Source of the DNA: an uncultured Cellvibrio sp.
Lineage (GTDB): Bacteria; Pseudomonadota; Gammaproteobacteria; Pseudomonadales; Cellvibrionaceae
Assembly (NCBI GenBank): GCA_946482345.1
Contig: CAMLRJ010000294.1
Coordinates: forward strand, 1-5,193
Length of the DNA: 5,193 nucleotides
Reading direction: 5' to 3'
The position numbers and the translations under genes were made by a program. The notes under the pieces were generated by a model. It was not told where the DNA came from and searched no databases. It saw only the letters and a program-made list of their open reading frames with translations. Below are positions 1 to 5,193 of the stretch, one piece after another (position 1 is the first letter of the stretch; each line of letters begins with the position of its first letter).

Positions 1-193
1 TCCAGTTATTAACCGCTGCACTGGTATCGTTTTTGATGGTGATATTGGCGGTGAAACCTGTAGACCATTCACTTTCAATGTTGTAGGTACAGGCCGCAAA
101 AGCACCTTGGGATGCCACCGCAAATCCCAAACCAAGCCCCAATGTCAGCAGGTGATGTTTAAAACGGAACGAAGAAATTATTTTGTTGGTCAT
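1..193 (-). CDS. Secreted CBM2-containing protein, N-terminal fragment (runs off left edge)
   Basis: Sixty-four codons of the 5' end are present; the rest lies beyond the left edge. The product starts with a Sec signal peptide: a basic n-region (residues 1-14, with K4, R10, K12), a Leu/Gly-rich hydrophobic core (15-27) and a cleavage site after GAFA at about residue 33. The mature protein opens ACTYNIESEWSTGFTANITI, the typical first strands of a family 2 (cellulose-binding) CBM, with C35 as the usual N-terminal disulfide cysteine and W43 as a likely stacking aromatic. An in-frame stop at 212-214 fixes the start at the ATG at 191-193, although the ribosome site is weak (AGAG about 9 nt upstream). 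In Cellvibrio-type bacteria such an N-terminus normally leads through a Ser linker to a cellulase, xylanase, esterase or LPMO domain; which one cannot be told here. It lies 75 bp downstream of the GH98 gene on the same strand, so it may be co-transcribed. Confidence 0.85.
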   Translation of the reverse strand, partial: MTNKIISSFRFKHHLLTLGLGLGFAVASQGAFAACTYNIESEWSTGFTANITIKNDTSAAVNNW

Positions 194-225
194 AATGGAC
201 TCTATTAGGAATTATTGTTTGATAG

Positions 226-253
226 ACCTATACCCGACGTTGCGGGCATAGGT
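226..253 (-). terminator. Intercistronic hairpin after the GH98 gene (no U-tract)
   Basis: Arms 226-236 and 243-253 form an 11-bp stem around a 6-nt loop (237-242). On the minus-strand transcript all positions pair, one as G-U; on the plus strand that position would be an A-C mismatch, so the structure fits minus-strand RNA. It begins 15 nt after the GH98 stop codon. No run of U follows it, so a full rho-independent terminator is unlikely. A partial terminator or an mRNA-stabilising element that sets the ratio of GH98 to the downstream CBM2 gene is more plausible. Confidence 0.5.
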
Positions 254-268
254 ACCCTAATCACAGAA

Positions 269-3200
269 TTATTTGGTGATCACAAAGTTGTCGAAATAAA
301 TGGGGTTCGACCGGGTTCCTGTTGCGCGGTATTCAATGGTGTTTTTACCGGCATTCAGGTTGATGGTTTGTGTGTTCACCGCCCAGGTACTGGTGGAGGA
401 AGTCGCCGTAAAGACAGGGGCAACAACACGAGTACCGTTTACGTACACATCAATATTGCTAACGCTGCCGCTGGCCAGTGAGTAACGTGTTTGTAAACGA
501 TAGGAACCCGATGCGGGAACACTCACCTGATCTCTCACACTTGCTGACGCACCGGTACCGAAGTTCAAATAACCCAAACCTTGATAGTTGCGGATTGAAC
601 CGTTGATACCATTAGTGGTTTGGCCACCGATGCCACGGAAATCAAAATGTTCAGCTTCATATTGGCGCGGGCCTGAATAAGCGGGTGGTGCAGCAGGTTC
701 CTGGATGCTTGCCGTTTTGTATGAGGTCAAACGACCAGTACCAAAGCCCGAACAATTCACTGAAATATCCAGTGGGCCATTGTGATTCACCGTCAGGGTG
801 TAGACGCCATCAGCCCAAGAGCCATTCACACTGCTGGTTGGGTGCTCCCCGCGATCTTTAAAGCTAAAGGTGGGTGCAGTTGAAGCGCCGGTAATCTTGA
901 TCACATTGGTTTTAAGTGCTGCGGTGGGTGTGTCGTAATTGGTTAAATAAATATCCAATTTATTGGTGTATTCCTTAATCACACCCGTGGTGAACTGTGA
1001 GTAAGTGACGTTTAACGCGCCGCAAGTGTTGTACTTGAACGGAATATTTCCACTGGCGGTTTTGTTGGTTTTGTAAGGGTTGTAAGTCACCCAGGTATTT
1101 TCCTGGCGCCCTGCATAAATATCACCGGTATATTCCTGTGGGAAAAGGCTATTAAATTCATTCACTTTTGCAGTCAAATTCGGCCAGCGACTGTTATAGC
1201 CGGAACGGTTGATCTGTACCTGAAAGGTGTTGGCAAGAGCATCATTTAATTTCCACACGGTAGGAATTGCTGGATAGCGACCGGTCTTTTTGTACCAGCT
1301 GTTTTGCGTCATGTAAGTACCATCATCATCCAACAGGTAGAGTCCGCTGAATAATGTTTCCGGCGTGGAGTACTTGGCGCGATCATCACCTGAATTCAGA
1401 TCATTAACGATGACCACCTTGGTTCTATCGATAACTTCTTTACGATCCAGAATACGCAGTGTTCCATCCAGAATTTTGCGGTAAATATCCATGTGGATAT
1501 TTTTGAAATGAGGAAACAATTCCCAACGTCTTGTCGTGTATCCGTCAGAGGTGGTTGCATTCGACAAGCCTCTTATGGTGTCCAGCCAAATCAATTCCGG
1601 GCCGTCAAATACGGTCTCGCCGGTAAAGGTCAGGTGTTCGATTAAATGTGGAGAGCCGGCACCGAAGGGATAGGTATCACTGCCATCCACATTTTTCCAA
1701 CCGGTGCGGTCAGTACGAATACCATAGTGACCGGCATAACCGGATAAATACATCCCAAGGCTCAGGCTTTCGATATCGTGAAAACCATAATTCATGGTGT
1801 ATTTTTCCTGAATGATGAAATTTTTGGCGTAGGATTTCAGTGCGTATTCAAAGGTTGAATTGCGTTTGATCATTGCCATGGGGTTAATACCTGCACCCCA
1901 GAAACCACCGGTAAAACTCACGGCCAGATAACCACCGTATTTGTTGGTCAGTTTCAACAGGTTTGCCCAATGTTCCCAACGTGCTTGCGGTGTGCCTGAA
2001 CAATCACTGTCAAAGCCCCAGAATTGCTCGGCGTAATTAATACCGAGGAAGTTTGGGTAGTCGCGGAAGAGCTCGCCATAAATGGTTGATTCAAGGTCGG
2101 CATTAGGGCCGTAGTCGGGGAAGTGGGAGTATCCACCACTCGAAGGTTGAACCATCGCCCATACGCCATTTTCAGCGGCTGTTTTTATCCAGGAACGCGC
2201 GACTTCAATGCCGTTTTCCACTTGCAGCCAATTACACTGATTGCCATTGGCGCCTTCGTGATAAATAGACATTGAAATAATCAGTACCGTATAGGGGCGG
2301 ATATCGGCGGGAATCAGATCGATAATTTTTTGGGGATCAGCCGAATTCCAGGTATCGGCGTGGATCATAAACATGGGTTGGCTGGTTGAAAGTGGTCGTC
2401 TCATACCGGTTATCGGAGCTGCACTGGATACACTGGACGAGCTGCTGGATAGAGATGAACTGCTGGATGCCGTAGTGCAACTTGCCGCCACAACACTCGC
2501 ACCTGTCACCGCCAGTGAATCCAGATTGGCAAGGCCATCTGCAGAAGTGGCTGCCAGGCGAATACGATTCAAACCGGCAGAGAGCGTCAGGTTAAGGGTC
2601 TCGGTTGACCAGTTAGCCCAAGAACCTGTAGTGGCAAGGCTGGCTGTTCCTGCGACAGAACCATTCACACTGATAGTGCCAGGGCGGTTGTTGGCGCCGC
2701 CGTTGGCATAACGCAGATCCAGTTTATAAGTACCGGCAGAGCCTACATTCACACTCCATTCAACACTGGCGCCGGACATATTGGGGGTGTTAACAAACCC
2801 TGAACCGGTATAGCCGGAGTAGTTGGTATCGATAGTGCCATCAGCACGGCAAAACCCGGTCATGTTTTCCTGAAGGGTGACGTTGGGTGTGGCCGAAATG
2901 CTGGATAAGCTTCTGCTGCTGGAACTGGAACTTGAAGAAGATCGACTGGTGGTGGAGCTGGCTTGGCTGGAGCATAAAGCACCACTCAATACCGGAACCT
3001 CAGCCGTACCACTCGATGTTCCCTGAAAGCCAAACTCTATGGCCTGACCTGGTTGAATGGTCGAATTGAAACTCACACCGGAAGCTGTGTAAGGATTGGA
3101 ACCGGTGACATTGGCGCTCCATGAACTGGTAATCCGGCTGTTTCCGGCGTAAGTCCAGTTAACAGACCATCCACTGACGGCGGAATTGGCGTCATTGGTT

Positions 3201-3367
3201 ACACGAATTTTGGCAACAAAACCTGTGCCCCAATTGTTATCAACGACATATTGGCAGGCAGCCATGGTATTGGATGCCATGGCTGCAATTACCGAAAAGC
3301 CTGCTATTCCGGTTACACGCCTGAGCTGTCGTTGGAATAGCCTTATGAATCTTTCTGACGAAGTCAT
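269..3367 (-). CDS. Secreted multimodular GH98 glycoside hydrolase (CBM2 - CBM35-like - GH98 - CBM6/35-like), probable endo-xylanase
   Basis: The 1032-residue product is exported. A long basic n-region and signal peptide cleave after TMA (residue 36). CBM2 spans 37-132, bounded by C38 and C132, with W46 and W83 as likely binding aromatics and F100 where a third Trp is usual. A Ser-rich linker (133-160) leads to a CBM35-like module (about 163-291, with [20 protein letters not shown]), then a second Ser linker (297-318). The GH98 domain starts at [18 protein letters not shown] (323-340) and includes [22 protein letters not shown] and DGPELIWLD. Candidate acidic catalytic residues are E447, D531/E533 and E591/D596; I cannot assign them without alignment. 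The GH98 C-terminal domain runs to about 880, and a CBM6/CBM35-like module (YEAEHFDF onward) fills 900-1032. GH98 enzymes are inverting endo-hydrolases acting on blood-group A/B glycans or on xylan. Cellulose/xylan-type CBMs and the neighbouring esterase favour glucuronoarabinoxylan. An in-frame stop at 3380-3382 fixes the ATG start. The family call is strong; the substrate is inferred. Confidence 0.93.
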   Translation of the reverse strand: MTSSERFIRLFQRQLRRVTGIAGFSVIAAMASNTMAACQYVVDNNWGTGFVAKIRVTNDANSAVSGWSVNWTYAGNSRITSSWSANVTGSNPYTASGVSFNSTIQPGQAIEFGFQGTSSGTAEVPVLSGALCSSQASSTTSRSSSSSSSSSRSLSSISATPNVTLQENMTGFCRADGTIDTNYSGYTGSGFVNTPNMSGASVEWSVNVGSAGTYKLDLRYANGGANNRPGTISVNGSVAGTASLATTGSWANWSTETLNLTLSAGLNRIRLAATSADGLANLDSLAVTGASVVAASCTTASSSSSLSSSSSSVSSAAPITGMRRPLSTSQPMFMIHADTWNSADPQKIIDLIPADIRPYTVLIISMSIYHEGANGNQCNWLQVENGIEVARSWIKTAAENGVWAMVQPSSGGYSHFPDYGPNADLESTIYGELFRDYPNFLGINYAEQFWGFDSDCSGTPQARWEHWANLLKLTNKYGGYLAVSFTGGFWGAGINPMAMIKRNSTFEYALKSYAKNFIIQEKYTMNYGFHDIESLSLGMYLSGYAGHYGIRTDRTGWKNVDGSDTYPFGAGSPHLIEHLTFTGETVFDGPELIWLDTIRGLSNATTSDGYTTRRWELFPHFKNIHMDIYRKILDGTLRILDRKEVIDRTKVVIVNDLNSGDDRAKYSTPETLFSGLYLLDDDGTYMTQNSWYKKTGRYPAIPTVWKLNDALANTFQVQINRSGYNSRWPNLTAKVNEFNSLFPQEYTGDIYAGRQENTWVTYNPYKTNKTASGNIPFKYNTCGALNVTYSQFTTGVIKEYTNKLDIYLTNYDTPTAALKTNVIKITGASTAPTFSFKDRGEHPTSSVNGSWADGVYTLTVNHNGPLDISVNCSGFGTGRLTSYKTASIQEPAAPPAYSGPRQYEAEHFDFRGIGGQTTNGINGSIRNYQGLGYLNFGTGASASVRDQVSVPASGSYRLQTRYSLASGSVSNIDVYVNGTRVVAPVFTATSSTSTWAVNTQTINLNAGKNTIEYRATGTRSNPIYFDNFVITK

Positions 3368-3372
3368 AGGAG

Positions 3373-3378
3373 TTCCTC
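3373..3378 (-). promoter_or_regulatory. Ribosome binding site of the GH98 gene
   Basis: On the minus strand GAGGAA lies 5 nt upstream of the ATG at 3365-3367. It is the best Shine-Dalgarno match in the window and, with the in-frame stop at 3380-3382, supports the chosen start. Confidence 0.65.
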
Positions 3379-3397
3379 GTTATTGTCTGACTTATGT

Positions 3398-3438
3398 AAG
3401 CCGGGACAATTACCCGGCGGTCTGTATTGTCCGGGCTT
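3398..3438 (-). promoter_or_regulatory. Long imperfect inverted repeat in the GH98 leader (operator or RNA hairpin)
   Basis: Arms 3398-3410 (aagccgggacaat) and 3426-3438 (attgtccgggctt) are complementary at 12 of 13 positions around a 15-bp spacer. A second, mutually exclusive stem is possible: 3400-3405 (gccggg) can pair instead with 3413-3418 (cccggc) across a 7-nt loop. The element lies 30-71 bp upstream of the GH98 start, downstream of the candidate promoter, so it would be in the 5' untranslated RNA. It could be an operator for a dimeric repressor, or an RNA structure affecting elongation or translation. No U-tract follows, so it is not an ordinary attenuator terminator. I do not recognise a known riboswitch. 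Confidence 0.45.
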
Positions 3439-3498
3439 GAGTAAAGATAGGTTTATGATGCGGACGTGCGCAGACTAAAGAAGAGGTGTTTACAAGGG

Positions 3499-3528
3499 AT
3501 GATAGAAAACGCAGAAAAACTTGAACAA
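3499..3528 (-). promoter_or_regulatory. Candidate sigma-70 promoter for the GH98 gene
   Basis: On the minus strand TTGTTC (3523-3528) and TATCAT (3499-3504) are separated by 18 bp, an acceptable -35/-10 pair. Transcription would start near 3492 and give a leader of about 125 nt containing the inverted repeat at 3398-3438. The match is only moderate and the surroundings are AT-rich, so chance matches are likely. If the adjacent AraC-type protein is an activator, a weak -35 box would be expected. Confidence 0.3.
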
Positions 3529-3559
3529 AAGACCATCTGCAAACAATCTATGGTTTTTT
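3527..3559. terminator. Weak terminator-like hairpin after the regulator gene
   Basis: Arms 3527-3536 (aaaagaccat) and 3550-3559 (atggtttttt) can form a 10-bp stem with a 13-nt loop. Read on the plus strand the only non-Watson-Crick pair is G-U, and T-rich sequence continues to 3560. Read on the minus strand there is one A-C mismatch and the distal arm ends in CUUUUGUU. It lies about 60 nt past the regulator stop, so it could end that transcript, but it is AT-rich, weak in the needed direction and overlaps the candidate -35 box of the GH98 promoter. Confidence 0.3.
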
Positions 3560-3617
3560 TAATTATCCAAAAATAACAATAGTGACAAACTTAACATTTG
3601 ATATGTAAACCAAAACA

Positions 3618-4796
3618 CTAAGAGCTTGGTGGGTTGGTGACAGAAGATGCCTTGTTATCCTGCATGACGGAACGAAAAGATTTGGGTGTGCAACCATATT
3701 CCGCTTTAAATAGCCGATTAAAGTAGGAAACGTTGTTATAACCAACAGAATAAGCGACCTCACCAACATTGGCCTGAGGGTTTTCCTGTAATAGTCGCGC
3801 AGCTTCGGTCAATCTCAACTTGTTGAGATAAGCGTTAAATGTAAGCCCCGTTTCACTCTTCAATATATCGTTGACTTTGGTTCGGTTTATTCCCAGGCTT
3901 TGGATAAGGTTATCCATATCCAGATCGGGGTTATGGTATTCAGTAACCAAAAATTTCATTAAAGAGGCGCGCTCTTTATCTTTGTGGGATTCAATCGACA
4001 GCTGCTGGTAAGCCACCAGTGGCACGTCTTTTTTCATTCGGGCAAGTAATTTTGTTTTGATATAAAAACGAAATGCCAAGACACCAAGACCGCCCCATAA
4101 AATTACCAGCAATACAATTCCCAACCAGATTTTTACCCAATTACGCCCTTCCAGTACCAGACTATCGATAATCACATTGGAATCAACCAATGCGGGGCTT
4201 TGGGTAGAATTTCCAAACGTGATGGAAAGAGATTTTTCCAGCGAATAGTCGCGTTGCGCCAGATCCGCGTAGAGCCTTAACCACCAGTCCGGGGTTTCCA
4301 ATTTATCCAAACGAATTTCAATATCCTTGCGATGGCGCTCACAGGAAAAATAAGCCGATGAAACCCTGTGGCTATCCATATTTTCTTCCTGAGAAACGGC
4401 TTCATCAAATGTGAAAACTGTAAAAGACAGTATGTTGGCCGGATTACATTTGATATTAAATTTCACCCGATCATAAGCGGATAAATCCAGATAATCCGAA
4501 CCGTTCAATTCCTGCTGCATAAAACGCAATGCAAACGACACATAGGGATAATAAGTTTTATCACCTAACGTAAAGTTGTATTCGATATTGAAAGAAGACT
4601 CTTTTAATTGATAACGGGATGAACCTCCGTCATCCGCATCGGAACTGACAACTGCTCGCCAGGGAATGGTGCTTGCCTCCATAGGCAGTAACGCAGATTC
4701 CATCCGACTTTGGTAAAAGCAAAAATAAATTACCACCAGCGTTAACAAAAAAACAATAAATGCCCTGACTATTATGTTTTGATAAAATTTCAGCAT
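3618..4796 (-). CDS. Membrane-spanning AraC-family regulator with a CBM-like periplasmic sensor domain
   Basis: The 392-residue protein has a first transmembrane helix at about 8-28 (IIVRAFIVFLLTLVVIYFCF), a periplasmic domain at about 29-220 and a second helix at 221-243 (VKIWLGIVLLVILWGGLGVL). A short cytoplasmic connector leads to an AraC/XylS-type double helix-turn-helix domain at about 275-377. That domain carries LGINRTKVNDILKSETGLTF, AARLLQENP and the signature VGYNNVSYFNRLFKAEYGCT. The periplasmic part is beta-rich, contains LDLSAYDRVKFNIK followed by a second strand pair, and has two cysteines (C117, C152). It resembles galactose-binding-like jelly rolls of the CBM11/CIA30 kind, though this is by eye. 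It probably senses a sugar in the periplasm and acts on nearby promoters, the GH98 promoter being the obvious target; transmembrane AraC regulators such as Bacillus YesS work similarly. TAA lies directly upstream of the ATG, so the start cannot be earlier; the ribosome site is poor (CGAG). The gene has its own space after the 4860-4888 terminator, so its promoter should lie at 4797-4860, but I see no convincing boxes there. Confidence 0.88.
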   Translation of the reverse strand: MLKFYQNIIVRAFIVFLLTLVVIYFCFYQSRMESALLPMEASTIPWRAVVSSDADDGGSSRYQLKESSFNIEYNFTLGDKTYYPYVSFALRFMQQELNGSDYLDLSAYDRVKFNIKCNPANILSFTVFTFDEAVSQEENMDSHRVSSAYFSCERHRKDIEIRLDKLETPDWWLRLYADLAQRDYSLEKSLSITFGNSTQSPALVDSNVIIDSLVLEGRNWVKIWLGIVLLVILWGGLGVLAFRFYIKTKLLARMKKDVPLVAYQQLSIESHKDKERASLMKFLVTEYHNPDLDMDNLIQSLGINRTKVNDILKSETGLTFNAYLNKLRLTEAARLLQENPQANVGEVAYSVGYNNVSYFNRLFKAEYGCTPKSFRSVMQDNKASSVTNPPSS

Positions 4797-4859
4797 TTAT
4801 TTGAGTACTCGTTATTCATGAAAGCCCTGAAAAACTTATCTTATGCAATTGAAGGCAAT

Positions 4860-4888
4860 AAAAAAAGCCCGGTAATAAAACCCGGGCT
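4860..4888 (-). terminator. Rho-independent terminator of the esterase gene
   Basis: Arms 4866-4872 (agcccgg) and 4882-4888 (ccgggct) form a perfect 7-bp GC-rich stem with a 9-nt loop. On the minus strand the stem is followed by seven U (plus-strand A run 4860-4866). It lies about 60 nt after the esterase stop codon and separates that transcript from the regulator gene. This is the clearest terminator in the window. Confidence 0.88.
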
Positions 4889-4949
4889 AACAACGGTACT
4901 AACAACACACAACAAAAACTTTTTATAAAACTATTTCACAATCACAAGA

Positions 4950-5193
4950 TTAAAACTGACTGATAAATTTCCAGGCTTCCTGTGGAATCCAACTTTCTGG
5001 TTGGCCTGCATCATGTTGAGATGGCCAGTGACCGCCATCAAATGCACACCAACGTACGGGATAACCTGCAGTACAGTTTTGATATGAAGTACAAATGTGC
5101 GTACCACTTCCGCGTGCGGGTTCTAATGGATTTTGTGCCGTGCATCGGTTGTTTCTCACAGCGCGATCACGTAGCGAACGGCCTTGAGCAATA
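4950..5193 (-). CDS. Secreted CE1/feruloyl-esterase-like serine esterase, C-terminal fragment (runs off right edge)
   Basis: The last 80 codons and the TAA (4950-4952) are present. The frame is open to the right edge, reading IAQGRSLRDRAVRNNRC upstream, so the GTG at 5157-5159 is not a real start. The segment PVRWCAFDGGHWPS followed by SWIPQEAWKFISQF is the characteristic C-terminus of the alpha/beta-hydrolase group that holds feruloyl esterases, acetylxylan esterases and LpqC/PHB-depolymerase-like proteins. The His of DGGH (codon 5028-5030) is expected to be the catalytic histidine; the nucleophile Ser and the acid lie outside the window. Four cysteines (NNRC, HIC, QNC, RWC) suggest two disulfides, fitting an exported enzyme. 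Such an enzyme would remove ferulate or acetate from xylan, or possibly an unrelated ester. It ends in its own terminator, so it is not in one transcript with the regulator. The family is fairly secure; the substrate is inferred. Confidence 0.75.
   Translation of the reverse strand, partial: IAQGRSLRDRAVRNNRCTAQNPLEPARGSGTHICTSYQNCTAGYPVRWCAFDGGHWPSQHDAGQPESWIPQEAWKFISQF

Noticed and set aside
215..485. Two short plus-strand frames at the GH98 3' end
   Set aside because: Both are antisense to the C-terminal CBM module, with no ribosome site or domain support.
1954..2169. 71-codon minus-strand frame inside the GH98 gene
   Set aside because: It is an out-of-frame reading of the well-supported GH98 catalytic domain.
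2373..2711. 112-codon plus-strand frame reading [16 protein letters not shown]
   Set aside because: It is the antisense of the GH98 gene's second Ser linker and CBM35-like module. The Leu/Asp repeat is the mirror of serine codons, and there is no supporting ribosome site or domain.
2414..2971. Possible tandem DNA repeats in the serine linkers
   Set aside because: The serine codons are mixed and form no regular DNA repeat unit. These are low-complexity protein linkers, not repeats or a CRISPR array.
2887..3069. Plus-strand frame rich in Trp and Cys
   Set aside because: It is the antisense of the first poly-serine linker and the CBM2 region; the odd composition comes from reading serine codons backwards.
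3308..3367. Possible Tat export signal in the GH98 protein (Arg-Arg at residues 16-17)
   Set aside because: The residues after the pair (VTGIAGF) do not fit the Tat consensus S/T-R-R-x-F-L-K. A Sec signal with a long basic n-region is the simpler reading.
3186..3440. 84-codon plus-strand frame crossing the GH98 start
   Set aside because: It mostly mirrors the signal peptide and CBM2 coding region and ends in the GH98 leader. There is no recognisable protein and no reason for an antisense gene.
3563..3769. 68-codon minus-strand frame overlapping the 3' end of the regulator
   Set aside because: It overlaps the AraC DNA-binding domain in another frame. Its hydrophobic look comes from AT-rich sequence, and it matches no family I recognise.

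Overview
This window most likely comes from a plant-cell-wall-degrading gammaproteobacterium of the Cellvibrio type (Cellvibrionaceae; Saccharophagus and Teredinibacter are the nearest alternatives). The evidence is the secreted enzyme architecture: signal peptide, N-terminal CBM2, poly-serine linkers, CBM35-like module, catalytic domain, C-terminal CBM. Base composition is moderate. The genus is inferred from architecture, not from a database match.

All four genes lie on the minus strand, so transcription runs right to left. At the right edge (4950-5193) is the C-terminal end of a secreted CE1/feruloyl-esterase-like serine esterase that still carries its catalytic-histidine motif. A clear rho-independent terminator follows it (4860-4888). 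Next is a complete 392-residue membrane-spanning AraC-family regulator (3618-4796). It has two transmembrane helices enclosing a periplasmic domain of about 190 residues, which reads like a carbohydrate-binding jelly roll, and a C-terminal AraC DNA-binding domain. A 250-bp intergenic region (3368-3617) holds a weak terminator-like hairpin, a candidate promoter and a strong imperfect inverted repeat in the predicted leader of the next gene.

The main gene (269-3367) encodes a 1032-residue secreted GH98 glycoside hydrolase: signal peptide, CBM2, Ser linker, CBM35-like module, Ser linker, GH98 catalytic and C-terminal domains, and a CBM6/CBM35-like module. GH98 is best known for endo-beta-galactosidases that cut blood-group A/B antigens, but the family also contains endo-xylanases acting on complex glucuronoarabinoxylan. 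The cellulose- and xylan-type CBMs and the nearby esterase favour the second role. A 75-bp gap with an 11-bp hairpin separates this gene from the 5' end of another secreted CBM2 protein that runs off the left edge (1-193).

Read together, the locus looks like a small inducible cluster for decorated xylan. The esterase would remove ester side groups, the GH98 enzyme would cut the backbone while anchored to cellulose or xylan, and the regulator could sense a released oligosaccharide in the periplasm. The gene identities are well supported. The substrate and the regulatory link are inferences.
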